Numbered from the stretch's first letter, positions 1 to 10,337 are shown. The stretch: DNA of 64,000 nucleotides from Parasponia andersonii (GCA_002914805.1 JXTB01000091.1:281243-345242), one strand, 5' to 3'. The notes: a model not told the origin generated them from the sequence alone. Made by a program: numbers and translations.

Positions 1-1
1 G

Positions 2-370
2 GATTCCATAGCGTACAAAGCTCCCGAGACCCGCAATTCGAATCGCCAAGCGACATCTAAGTCCGACGTGTACGCGTTCGGGGTCTTGGTGGTGGAGCTT
101 CTGACCGGAAAGCCGCCGTCGCAGCTCCCGAATTTGGAGCCAAACGAGATGGTGGAGTGGGTGAGATCAACGAGGGACGTTGGCCATGAGGAGGAGGAGG
201 GTGTGGAGAACAATAAGATGGAAATGCTAGTCGAGGTTGGGGTAGCTTGTAGTTTAGCCTCGCCAGAGCAGAGGCCCACTATGTGGCAGGTGATGAAGAT
301 GTTACAAGAGATTAAAGAGACGGTATTAATGGAAGACAGCGAACCGGACCCGCATTCTGTGATGTCCTAG
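2..370 (+). CDS. LRR receptor-like kinase, C-terminal end of kinase domain (5' part outside window)
   Basis: The frame is open from base 2, so the gene starts before the window. The translation begins DSIAYKAPE, which holds the APE motif closing the activation segment. It continues with SDVYAFGVLVVELLTGK (kinase subdomain IX, with its invariant Asp and Gly) and ends near QRPTMWQVMKMLQEIKE (subdomain XI Arg) before the stop at 368-370. About 122 residues are visible. The lack of an insertion between subdomains IX and XI and the acidic tail resemble plasma-membrane LRR receptor kinases of the LRR-III group, many of which are atypical kinases. Catalytic-loop residues lie outside the window, so activity cannot be judged. 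Membership of a specific orthologue group (At3g50230/At5g67200-like) is an inference. Confidence 0.9.
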   Translation, partial: DSIAYKAPETRNSNRQATSKSDVYAFGVLVVELLTGKPPSQLPNLEPNEMVEWVRSTRDVGHEEEEGVENNKMEMLVEVGVACSLASPEQRPTMWQVMKMLQEIKETVLMEDSEPDPHSVMS

Positions 371-1089
371 TCCAAATACTGACTCATTGTTTCTACCAAT
401 CCATATGTGGTGTTATTCATAGATCGAAAAAAAAAAAAAGATTAAAACAAATGACTACGGGTTATTTTTTGTTGTTTATTTGTTTGTTATTTATTTATTT
501 ATTTTTCTGCTCCAACTATTATTTTCCATTCTTGTTTTATATATGTATTATCCTAGGTATACATATTTTTCTTTCCTCTAGATTTTTTTAATTTTTTTTT
601 TCACATTTATTAGTTTTTCTTTCATGAAAGCTACTTGGGTCATTGTCCACAATATGTATCCTTTTACGTCTTAAGTCTTAACCTATGAAGATCTAAAACT
701 AGCTCCATGTGTCGGTGGGTGGGTGCGAATCGAGTATTAGGTAGTTCTATTTCAAAATATGTGAGTTATTCTTTTTTGTAACACGAGATATTGTCTTTTT
801 TTTTTAAAGAAATATTTTTTATATTATTATTATTATTGTTGTTGTTGTTTCTTTTTTACTTCTTTATGGTTTGGGTTGATGCACGCTGAACTGTCATTTC
901 ACTCCTCTATTTTTTTTTTTAATCTTAAGTTTAACTTAATTGGAAACTAGAACATATCTCTAAGGTATTAGAGGTCCCATAAACTTTATTTAATATATAT
1001 ATATATATAATATTGATAACTACAACATATCTCTAAGATATTGGCAAATTTGTGTGTCAAGGATTTGATTGTGGCCACTGACTGGCATG
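371..1089. other. AT-rich 3' flank, no gene seen
   Basis: Presumed 3' untranslated and intergenic DNA after the receptor kinase. It holds poly-A and poly-T runs, a TTATT/TTG simple repeat near 824-849 and a short TA microsatellite near 993-1010. I see no coding region or RNA gene. Confidence 0.6.
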
Positions 1090-2207
1090 CATGATGCGGA
1101 ATGACAAGGTTATTGATGAAATATTCTTAGATTTAGATAAAGAGGTTATTTAACAAATTCCTCTTAATATCCAAAGACGAAGGGATAGGTTGATTTTACA
1201 CTTTGATAAAAAGGGTATCTACTCTGTTAAATCGAGTTATAAAGCCACGATGAATACCCTGGTTCTCGCTGGTTCGTCAAAAATTTCGAAACTCCGGAAT
1301 TGGTGGTTGGCTCTCTGGGGACTCCGTGTCCCAAGTAAAGTTAAGATGTTTCTGTGGAAAGCCTTCCATGATAGTTTACCATTGCTGCCAACTTAGCCGA
1401 GAAAGGTGTGAAGTGCTCTATGGTGTATAAATCATTGCCAGAATTGGTGGTTCGGGGTGGTGAGGTTAAAGAGACATGGTCTCAATCTTTTTGTTGGGTC
1501 CATCTTTCTAAGTATAAAAGTCACAAGTTCTCCTCTTCGATTTTATATCTGTTTGACCATCTGAATAGAGAAGATTTTGAGATTACAACCATCATCCTCT
1601 GGTTTTTATGGCGTCAAAGGAATAATCATCTTGACGGCAACCATATCTGAAAACCGGAAGAAGTTTTAGAAGAGGTGGGACGTTGGTAGTTTGAATTTCA
1701 ACGAGTCCAACAGGTTGAAGATTTTGAAGAGTTGGATGGCCATAATAAAGAAGAGCAATGACACCCCTAGAACTCAGTCTACTTAAACTTAATATGGACG
1801 CTACTGTAAATTCTAGTGAGGGTACCATTGGCGTTGGCGCTCTCATCAGGAATGATAAAGGCTTTGTTGTTGCAGCTATAGCAAAAAAGCGTTTTGATCC
1901 CTATATTGCTGAATGTCTAGCCATTCGTGAAGGTCCTACTTTTGCAAAGGATAGTCTTCTCCATGTTAACGGGGTTGAATCCGACTCTTTAAGAGCAGTA
2001 ACTGCTCTTGGCTGGCATGATATTTTTGCAGAAGAAAGTTTTATTCCAGATACTATGTTAAGTATTTTTTGTTCCTGCAGTTTTATTCCTCGAAACAGAA
2101 ATAGAGCTGCCCAAACGCTGACAAATTTGCTTTATCTTTGTATTCTCCTTTGTACTGATTTGAAAAAAAATACTGAATATATCTCTCACATTGTAGCTAG
2201 TTACTAA
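1090..2207 (+). mobile_element. LINE (non-LTR retrotransposon) 3' relic: zinc-binding RT tail plus RNase H domain
   Basis: At 1190-1396 the translation contains YSVKSSYKA, then RNWWLALWGLRVPSKVKMFLWKA. This is the zf-RVT region that follows reverse transcriptase in plant LINEs. At 1758-2000 a second open stretch reads LNMDATVNSSEGTIGVGALIRNDKG and later AECLAIREG and ESDSL, the plant LINE-type RNase H (RVT_3) pattern. The two pieces lie in order but are separated by stops and frame changes, and the RT core is missing upstream. It is therefore a 5'-truncated, dead copy. No target duplication or poly-A tail was identified with confidence. Confidence 0.8.
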
Positions 2208-2305
2208 CTCTTAAATAATACTAGTCTTTAATTCAAAAATAAATAAATAAAGAAAAAAAGGTTATAAGATGAAATCCCCAAACTTTATATATATATATAT
2301 ATATA

Positions 2306-2545
2306 GGTTGCCAATCCAATAGGTATTTTTTTTCTTTACCTATGGGTAGGTATTTTTTTTTAGCCGTTGGATCAGTATTTAATAGTGATCTAATGACTAT
2401 AATGAAGTGCATGAAAAGACATGCATCATTAATATTCTTTCTTTCTCTTACTTTTTATAATAAAAAAATATACATATTAAATTTTCATTCGTCGAATTAA
2501 TACCTATATATAGATAAAAAAAAAAATACCTACCCAATTAGTGCC
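2306..2545 (+). mobile_element. MITE-like element embedded in a (TA)n microsatellite (Micron-like), copy 1
   Basis: A 240-bp non-coding element starts GGTTGCCAATCCAATAGG and ends in CCTACCCAATTAGTGCC. Read inward from both ends the termini form an imperfect inverted repeat (GG....AAT...TAGGTATT). Both sides are flanked directly by TA repeats. A second copy lies in opposite orientation at 39290-39527 with the same ends and an internal stretch matching at about 80 percent by eye, including ACTATAATGAAGTGCATGAA. Insertion inside TA microsatellites is the hallmark described for the rice Micron family. Shared family identity is not claimed. Confidence 0.75.
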
Positions 2546-3483
2546 TATATATATATATATATTAAATCAGATATTGGGTCGGACATTTTGAAACCAATGT
2601 ACACCAAACAATTTTTTTTTTTCTTTTGGACACTTGTCCCTTTTTCCTTGGAAAAACCCTACCATGCTAATTAGATTCCTACTTGAGTTATAAACTCTTA
2701 ATTTATTACGAAAATCTATCCATAATTGGAATAAGGAAAGAGATCAACTGTCCCAAAAAGGTGTCTCATGCACTGAAATACTGGCAGATTAGCAGTAACT
2801 ATTTTTCTAAAAAAAACGTAATAAAATAATTTAAATTAGTTTTTTTTTTTCCTTTGTTAAGTTATCAACTTCTAAGTAGACGAGACAACAAATAGTTTAG
2901 GCTTACGAGACAATAAATCTTAGTCCTAGAGAAGTAAGGTAAAAGAGAACAAAGGGGAAATAGATGGGTTTGTCGAATTCTTAGATTTGGAAGAAAAAAA
3001 ATCCATTATTCACCTAATTATACGATGAATTCAACAATTTTATGCCATATAAGATGGTTATGTTATTTGAAAATTAAAACCAAGTTATTTTTTCGTTCAT
3101 AATTAACATCAAAATATAAAATGTCACTAATATTAATCCACTCCACAGTTAAGTTTATAACTTGTACTACTGCATAATTTGTCTAATAAGTTTTCTATAA
3201 GCAAATGAAAATACTAACCAATAAAAAAACTCACATAATAGATTCTTATTAAAATATCATTCTATATGCTAGTAAATAAAGAAAACTCAAACAACTAAGT
3301 CTGCAAAATTAAAAAGCTAAATAAAGAAAAATGCAAAATTAAAATAGTTGGGGGATATTTTTGAACCACTAATTAGAGTTTGACACATGTCGAAATCTAT
3401 CATATACTAAGAAGTCAATGGAAAGTGCAAGCTGGATGTTGATCGGAATCATCAAAAATTCAGTCATAACGAACAAGGCTCAA
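2546..3483. other. AT-rich intergenic DNA, no gene seen
   Basis: No credible ORF, RNA gene or complete repeat was recognised between the MITE and the next LTR element. Confidence 0.5.
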
Positions 3484-3964
3484 TGATACCGCACGTAAAA
3501 AAGAGTTTTTCGTGCGTCATGGCCGATCCTGAAAATTGATATTTTAGATAGACTGAAAAATCTTCGTAAAGATTTTCGGTCAACCGAAAAATTCAAAGGC
3601 AATTTTCTCCAAGAGAATTGGTCAATCACGATTTTTGTGTTCATTCAATTGCCCATTTTTGCATTTTTTTCTGTGTTTAGTTGTCTTTACATATTTTTTT
3701 TAAATATTTCTGATAAGATTTCGTGTTTTATTATGTTTCCGATAAATTGTAAGCACTTTTGAAGAGGATTATTCAGTTTTGTTTGAGTTTAATAAAAATT
3801 ATAGAGACAATTTTTCCTTTTTTTCCCAAAATTCTGATATTCTTGAGAGAATCAATAGTTGTTTGAAGTCTTTTTTCCAGTATTCATGAGCGAATCAACA
3901 GATTAAAGTAGGTTGTCTTCTAATTTCCGAAAGATCTTTCTCATCAGACGCTTCCGCTACATCA
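3484..3964 (+). repeat. 5' LTR of gag-only element
   Basis: 481 bp, TG..CA ends. It aligns along its length with 5908-6401, sharing blocks such as the TTTCGGTC region, the TTTAGTTG region and the final CTTCCGCTA-ATCA. It contains the short ATAGAGACA at the place where the 3' LTR carries a long GA repeat. Confidence 0.85.
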
Positions 3965-3965
3965 G

Positions 3966-3979
3966 TTGGTACTAGAGCC
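3966..3979 (+). other. Primer-binding site, initiator tRNA-Met type (degenerate)
   Basis: TTGGTACTAGAGCC begins two bases after the 5' LTR. It is a near match to the common plant PBS TTGGTATCAGAGC, which pairs with the 3' end of initiator tRNA-Met; the two central bases are swapped. Confidence 0.75.
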
Positions 3980-3997
3980 GCATTCGTTCTTGATAAA

Positions 3998-5165
3998 ATG
4001 CCGCCAAGAAGACGCCTAACTAACAAGGTCCCTATGGATGAAGTTTATGAACGTGATCAGATGACGCAATTAGAGCAACATGTGGCCTAATCAACAAATC
4101 AGGTGGCTATGTTATTAGTTTTTTAAAATCAACCCCAAAATCGTATCTAACACGATTCAGGAAGTGATGGTTCTATTGGTGATGAAGATACTATGAAGTA
4201 GCCTTACCATGCCAGCGTAAGGTTCATATTCCTGCACAAGAGGATGATAGACAATGTTGAGAGACAGTAATGTACACTAAGGTTCCTGAATTCCATGGTA
4301 ATATGCAACGTAAGGAATTTCCAAACTGAGTATGTATCATAGAAGAAGTTTTTGAGTTCGAGGGAGTTCCCGAGAACAAGAAAGTCTTATTAATTGCGAC
4401 AAAGCATCATGGTAGAGTAGTTGCATGATGGCAGCAGTTAAAGATAACCAGGACTAGGTTGGAGAAGTTAAAAATTGTGAAGTGGGATAAGATGAAAAAG
4501 AAGATACGTGGAGAGTTTCTATCCTATAATTTCCAAAGGTTGATATATCAAAGGTTACAGAACTTATGGCAAGAAACTTGCTCTACATATGATTATATAA
4601 CTGAATTCTATCAATTATTAGTGTATAACAAGATTCAATAAATGAATAATTAGTTGGTGGCAAGGTATATTGGAGGTTTGTGGCCTCAAATCCAAGACAA
4701 TGCCAATTTGTTCGATTCAATCAACATATCTGTAGCACACCAATGGGCACTTCAGGTAAAGAAATAAGCCTTAAGACGGTCGGGTGGCACATCTTTCAGT
4801 GATAACAACAACACTAGTAGCCAATTTGGAGCGAATAAAGATAATACCTCCAATCAAAAGAGGCTTCCTAATACCAGTCAGCCTATTAGAGCAACGACTA
4901 GTAGGATTAAGTGATTTGGGTGGAGAAATGGGCCATAGGTAAGCAGATTATAAGAAGTCTGGTAAGAGGGCTTTATTCAGTGAACCTAGAGATATGGAAG
5001 ATGATGTGAATATTAGTAAGGAGTTGACTTATGATGATTATGGTGACACGATAGAAGAAGAATTGATAGAAGGCAATACTGGACCGCTACTAAAGTTGCG
5101 ACACATTTGTTTAACACCTTAGGTTATGGAAGAGGAGATGGAAAATTTGGGATTGGTGACCATGT
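3998..5165 (+). pseudogene. Ty3/Gypsy gag relic (with zinc-knuckle remnant)
   Basis: The frame begins at ATG 3998 with MPPRRRLTNK and is soon broken by stops. Recognisable gag pieces follow: TKVPEFHGNMQRKEF (about 4270), EVFEFEGVPENKKVLLIATK, and at 4459-4641 KWDKMKKKIRGEFLSYNFQ and YITEFYQLL, then LVARYIGGLWPQIQD. These match the capsid part of plant Gypsy gag proteins. Near 4905-4960 a damaged CCHC zinc knuckle (FGWRNG..., ADYKKSGKRA) is visible with its Cys residues lost. Near 5095 LRHICLTP resembles the conserved linker before protease. Many in-frame stops rule out a functional product. Confidence 0.8.
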
Positions 5166-5907
5166 TATAAGGATTGGAGGTAAGTGTTAAGGTAGTTTTC
5201 CCAGATGAAACAAAACATTTATTGAAGATAAGATTGATATTTTAGAACTTCTAATATAAGAAGTATATATCAGTATAGTTGAAGATGCTGAGGTAGAACT
5301 AGTTAATGAGATAGTTATTTCTTCTACTTTTCCTATGTTTGAATTTATTATTGATGGTAATGTTAAAGAATCAATCAAAAGATGATTTTGAATCAGATGG
5401 TATTGTGTTGTATTTTGATTTAGAACAACAAGTTGGTTGCAATTTTAAAAGGCAAATTATGGAGAAAGGTGGACAAGTAAGTCATAACTTGCTTTGTAGT
5501 CTTGAGAAAAAAAGGGTCTATTTCTTATTTGATACATTTGCATCTGAGAAGATTCCAAGTGAGCTTCTTTATAGATGATGGTCCTTTCCATGATTTATTA
5601 TTCTTGTGGATGAAAAGAAATAAGCTTAAAGATGTTAATTTATTTTGTGGAAAGCCTGTGAAAATTATCTTGACGTTGTATCAATATTGAAGATTATCTT
5701 ATTAGCATTATGGATGTGGGATATATTAAAGAGAGCCTATTCTACTGGGGTGTTTCAAAATCATATAAAGAATAATTTGCATCAGTTGAATGAGTTTCTA
5801 ACGTTACAATCACAATTAAAACGGTAAATATTTTCTGTGTTAAGGAGATTCGTCGAATGAAGATACTGCTAAAAATTCGAGGACAAATTTTATCCACCTA
5901 GGGAGTA
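5166..5907 (+). other. Interior of gag-only element without recognised coding function
   Basis: Short open stretches exist (5339-5578, 5502-5690, 5645-5827) but they overlap in different frames and resemble no family I know. The end, before the 3' LTR, reads as the tail of a Gypsy polyprotein. The region probably joins remnants around a deletion of pol. Confidence 0.5.
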
Positions 5908-6182
5908 TGATGAGGCACGCAAAGACAAGTTTTTCGCATATTATGACCGATTCTGAAAATCTTGAAAATTAACTTTTTAGGTAAACCGAAAATTCTTTGC
6001 AAATGATTTTCGGTCGTCCGAAAATGCGATTTTTGCATTTTTTCAGTTACCCGTATTTATGTTTTTTTCTATGTTTAGTTGCCTTTTTCCATTTTTTTTT
6101 TAATAATTCTACTAGGATTTCGTATTTTATTAAGTTTTCTATAATTGTAAGCCTTAGGGAACTTTTGTTTGAGATTAATATA

Positions 6183-6252
<70 letters not shown>

Positions 6253-6401
6253 CTCTTTTCTTCCTAAATTTATGGTATTCTTAAGAGAATCAACAGTTGT
6301 TTGAAATCTTTTTCTAGTATTTGTGAGCGAATCAATATAATGAAGTAGGTTGTCTTTTAATTTCTAAAAGATTTTTCTCATTAGATGCTTCCGCTATATC
6401 A
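5908..6401 (+). repeat. 3' LTR of gag-only element
   Basis: 494 bp, TG..CA ends, homologous to 3484-3964. The main differences are scattered substitutions and a 64-bp (AG)n expansion at 6185-6248 absent from the 5' copy. Confidence 0.85.
6185..6248. repeat. (AG)32 microsatellite inside the 3' LTR
   Basis: A perfect 64-bp AG run. The matching position of the sister LTR has only ATAGAGACA, so the repeat grew after the two LTRs were made identical by insertion. Confidence 0.95.
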
Positions 6402-6481
6402 CTCAGGCAAATAAGAATAGAAAAACAATTATATGATCGGGTTGTGTCTAACAGATAACTTAATACGTCGATTATAACTAT

Positions 6482-7234
6482 TGGTGTGATTCTTACTAGC
6501 TGTCCACGTGTCTCTGAATTACTGACATTGTATCTATCAACTGTCCACGTGTCCTTGCTATCCTAGAGTACTTTTAACTTCAGGTCGGATCGGAGAGGCA
6601 GAGGTGGCCACCTGCAAAGATTCTTCGATGTTTAAGTCAGTTGATTATCCCTGAGATTGAGTAGCAAAGATTAAATTTTTCTCTATGTATATCTATATAT
6701 CTTCCTCCCAGAGGGGGGAAGCAAGCTTTCTGGCTCCTAATCTCAGGGTCGAGTACCTTTTTTCATCATGACTTACTCCAGAAATCACGGGTCGTAGTTA
6801 TCGTGATTTCTTTTGCATCGCCGTGGCCTGCTTTCCGCCGTCCCCTACGACTCGAGTCTGTCAGGGCAAGACTTTGACAAACTGCCATTCTTTCAGGATA
6901 GTTTGCCCAATATGCGCACCTACCCAGGATCACATTAAATGCCTTGTCTGGGTCTGGAGCAGTGCGCTGCCTCCCATGGTCTTCTGGCGGAAGACCCCCG
7001 AGACTCTTGACCCTCAGTTGTCGAGGTAAGAATTAGATTGAGCCGAACTTGTCCAGGGTCTAGTATGGATTCGGCCGTGGCCTCGGATAGCCCATGGGTC
7101 TATGCGGTATCACGTGTGACTCGCGTGGTTTTTAAATGGTCACTCTGGACACGTGTCGGACGGTGCACTCTCCCTGTGACCTGTTCTGCCAATTAATCGT
7201 CCACGTGGTACATGATCTAGGAACGGGCCTCACA
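6482..7234 (-). repeat. 3' LTR of Tat-type element
   Basis: 753 bp; on the element's strand it begins TGTGAGGCCCG and ends ACACCA. It aligns with 17444-18260 except for the two extra segments present in that copy. Confidence 0.93.
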
Positions 7235-7250
7235 ACTGCCCCCATTTCCC
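7235..7250 (-). other. Polypurine tract of Tat-type element
   Basis: On the minus strand GGGAAATGGGGGCAGT directly precedes the TGTGAGGCCCG start of the 3' LTR, the expected plus-strand priming site. Confidence 0.85.
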
Positions 7251-7460
7251 TATTTGATGGATTCGCATCCATCTAGTGGGAAAATCGTGTCTCCAGTCCT
7301 CCAATTTGAGGGGTACACGTGGCCCCTTACCATCATTTCTCTCTAATTACTGATGTTGGTGCACGCTATCATGTTTCACAATTTTTCAAATTTTGAAATT
7401 CTAGTGCTTCCATCTTCCTTGCACTGTTCTCCTCTAGGGAAGACTCTTCGGCTTCTTCTC

Positions 7461-7468
7461 TATAAAAG
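7461..7468 (+). promoter_or_regulatory. TATA box of the antisense gene
   Basis: TATAAAAG lies in GC-richer DNA 131 bp before ATG 7592. It is followed by a pyrimidine-rich leader with CTTACTTTACCAACATCCC, a plausible plant transcription start region. It sits inside the element between the polypurine tract and the antisense coding region. Confidence 0.6.
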
Positions 7469-7591
7469 CCGTGCTTGTGCTCATTTCTTACTTTACCAAC
7501 ATCCCTAAATATCCCAGCTTTCTCAAATCTTAAGGTTTCTGCATCTCCCCTTTTCTAGAACCTTTCGCTTTCTTCGATTGCATCTAGAATA

Positions 7592-10329
7592 ATGGCCCCG
7601 AACCAGAGTCAGAAACTCCGCCCCGTTGCGGATTCTGAATCGGGCTCATTAAGGAGTCAACTCTGCTTCCCTAGTAGAGTTACTCTAGAAAGGGTCGAGC
7701 GCCCGGCGGACTGGTACCTATACCCCTCTGCACCCGAGAGCTCCATCGTCTTGGGGAGGAGGCATCTAGAATGGCTGCAGTTTCCTCTTCCTCCCTTGGT
7801 CCATATCTTCTCTTCCCACTGGACACGTGGGTCATCACCAAGCACCTTTGGAGTCAGTTTGATGCCTCGGCTCTGAACCGGTTCTGCCAGGATGAACAGA
7901 GTCACATCGCCATGGTGGGTTGTCAGATCACGGCCTCGAGCCAGCTGGCGGGTCCCTATGACCTGGTGGCGCCTACCAGTCACAAGCTTGAAGAGGCGGT
8001 GAAGCTCATGACCGATGATTGCGTCAAGCTCCGACAACAGGAAACCGCTGCCCCTAAGCGGGTTAGGGGTGAGTTCATTTGGTGCCCTAGGGTTCCGTTG
8101 ACCAGCTCAAGGTTGTGTTCTAATCACGTTGCTTGCTCTTACAGGTTTGGACGTAGGCCTTTCGGCCGATCCCTCCCCGGCCAAGGGGAGTGTTGTTGCA
8201 TACAGAGCCCGATCCAAGGTCCCCGCTGGTCGGTGTCTGGCGATGTCCTCTGAGGACAAGGCCGGGGGGCAAGGAGTTGTCACCCCAAGAATGGGCTTAG
8301 ACGATGACCTGGAGGAACTATTCGTATCCGGAAGTGAAATGCCCGCGGTGTCTTCTCCCGAGGCGGGTAGGCTCACGATTCGGGAGGCACATGCCATAAA
8401 GATCGTGTATGGCAAAGGGGCGTCTTTGAGCCTGCCTGGGGAATCTTCTGCACCGATTTCCACCACCCCCAGCTCTGGTTCGAAGGTGGGCGTGGGATCT
8501 GGTGCTGCCTGCCCTTGTGGGGAGATTGCCAAGCTGAGCGGAGGGCCTCCGAGGCTGAAGTCTCGGCTGTCTTCCCCTCCCCCGGTCTCCATGAAGCGGG
8601 GTTGCGAAGCTAATTCGTCCAAGGGGAAGGAAAGCCCGGTAGGGAAGAGAGGTAAAACTGCCCCTTTTTCTGACAACGACGATGACAGGGCTACCATAAC
8701 CCTTATGAGAAGGAGGTCTGTGCGAGGTAGCCCATCCAAGGATGTTGGTCAAGACAAGACCGAAAAATTATAGCCAGGCAGGTCTCTGAGGGTTGGGTAG
8801 CCGAAGCTGCAACAGTCACCGTGGCTTCTTCTGCTGAGGGTGTGCCACCTCTAGCTGTTGCCGAAGGTGCACCTGGTGACGCCCTGCTTTCCACCGCCCC
8901 CACTTTTGCCACTTCAGGAGCATCGAGAGAAACTACTGGAGTGTGCTCGGTGGGGGATAAAGGTGTCTTCGCAATCGGCAGGGTGGAGTTGCATTTCCTG
9001 GATGCGGATAATACCCAGGGAGAGGGTCCAGCCGCGGAGTTCGAGCTGGAGGCACTTTTCCTGGAGAACGTAGAGCTCGTTGCCGGACACAGCCTTGCAC
9101 AAGTTTGACTTGTCTGGCTGTCATCTCCATATTTTTTGCCGTCTTTGCTGAACACTGATCCCCTTTCTTATATTCTACAGCTAGCCGCCGTCCAGTCCTT
9201 CTATTCCTCTCGCATCAGTGAGTTGACCAGGTAGCTGAACACCCGTGCTGTGACAGTAAAGCAGAGCGAGACCACCCTTGCCATGTTGAGGGCGAACTTC
9301 GACCTGTACCAGAGCCTGGACGAGGCTAGGGTCAGCAGTGCAGTGGCCCACGCTTTGAGCGTTGAGAAGGCCAGGTATGAAGAGCTGGTCACCAAGTTGG
9401 CTGAGATAGAGACTGCGAGGCTGGCCCAAGCCGAGGCTGCCAGGCTGGCCTAAACCGAGCTCAAGGTCAAGGAGCAGGAGCTGCAGAATGCAGGGGTGGA
9501 GATGGGGTTGGCTTTCATTGCTCGCGATAGAGCCATCGACGAGGCTAAAGAAGCGAGGAAAGTCGACGCGAAAGCCAAGCTTGAAGCCCATTCCTTGCAG
9601 TGCAGGCTTGACCGGTCCAACGAGGTAATCCGACATCTCTACTTGGATCACAAAAAACTAATGGAGGTTCATGTCGAGTTGTCTCGCAAGCGTGGCGAAG
9701 ATCTCGCCGATATTCATACTCTTTTGATCGACTTGTCACAGTAGCAAGTGGAGCTGAGGCTAGTGACACTGAGAGATAGGCTGGCAGATGCGTAGAAGCT
9801 GAAGACAAGGTACCAGAGGCAGATGGATATCCTTTCTGTGGAGAGCTACAGGTCTGGCTGGGAGAACAGGGAATTTGAGGGCCACACGGAGGTAGTAACG
9901 CCAGACCAATTTGATGAGCAGAATGGTGTCGAGAAAGACCATTATTCCGTCAGGTACTACATGCAGCAGTTAGGGGACGAGATTAACATCGTGTACCCTG
10001 CTGATGTACTGAAGATGCTCGACGAAGAGAAAGATGGACCCTCTACATCTGTTTCTGTCACCAGAGAGATTATCCTCGCCTCCGGTCTACTAGAAAAAGT
10101 CACAGAGGTTCCTGGGGGTCAGCCTGGTCCTGGCAGAGGGTCGAGTGCAGTAATCTTGTCCAGTGATGATTCCGACCCCGGTCTGCTGTTCCCTACCGAA
10201 GTTGGTCCAAGCGTCGAAGCCGGCATCGCTCCCCTCTCCAGAGGTAATTAGAGCCTCTCACTCTTTTGTATATTTGTAAATTACTGATCGCGTCGTGTAA
10301 ATCTGACCCCTGTTGCAGCTCCTGTTTAA
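7592..10329 (+). pseudogene. Spliced antisense accessory gene of the Tat-type element (aORF)
   Basis: Coding strand is opposite to gag-pol. Proposed exons: 7592-8068, 8145-9102, 9181-10243 and 10319-10329. All three introns (76, 78 and 75 nt) have GT..AG borders and keep the frame: RG/LDVG, AQV region/LAAVQSF and SR/APV-stop. Exon 2 holds an acidic and Ser/Pro-rich part (LDDDLEELFVSGSE; basic RGKTAPF then DNDDD). Exon 3 holds a long coiled coil (EKARYEELVTKLAEIETARL, DEAKEARKVDAKAKLEAH) and an acidic tail with SSDDSDPG. A TATA box lies 131 bp upstream and AATAAA at 10332. Damage: a frameshift near 7800, one near 8770, and four in-frame stops in exon 3 (9232, 9451, 9742, 9793). Antisense ORFs are known in this clade, for example gene 23 of maize Grande; function is unknown. 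Confidence 0.75.
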
Positions 10330-10331
10330 GT

Positions 10332-10337
10332 AATAAA
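10332..10337 (+). terminator. Polyadenylation-type signal after the antisense gene
   Basis: AATAAA three bases after the proposed stop codon at 10327-10329, in a TAAGTAATAAAACGG context and followed by T-rich DNA. A longer transcript using later signals (AATAATAAATAG near 10855) is possible. Confidence 0.45.

Larger units (their letters stand above)
3484..6401 (+). mobile_element. Gag-only LTR retrotransposon (Ty3/Gypsy-type gag), two LTRs, degenerate
   Basis: Two direct LTRs (3484-3964 and 5908-6401) both begin TGAT and end in TATCA or CATCA. They are flanked by CTCAA on the left and CTCAG on the right, a 4-of-5 match expected for a 5-bp target duplication. A primer-binding site follows the 5' LTR and a purine stretch (AGGGAG) precedes the 3' LTR. 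The 1.9-kb interior has a broken gag and a short stretch resembling the segment before protease, but no RT, RNase H or integrase. The small interior is typical of non-autonomous TR-GAG elements. The end of the interior reads EDTAKNSRTNF in the right place for the polyprotein C-terminus of a Gypsy element, suggesting loss of pol. Confidence 0.85.

Noticed and set aside
5997..6284. 95-codon ORF with a repeated Arg-Glu tract
   Set aside because: It is the (AG)n microsatellite inside an LTR read as protein.
8107..8739. Minus-strand open frame of 210 codons
   Set aside because: It mirrors exon 2 of the plus-strand antisense gene, whose splice frames fit together; the minus frame has no partner and no motif.
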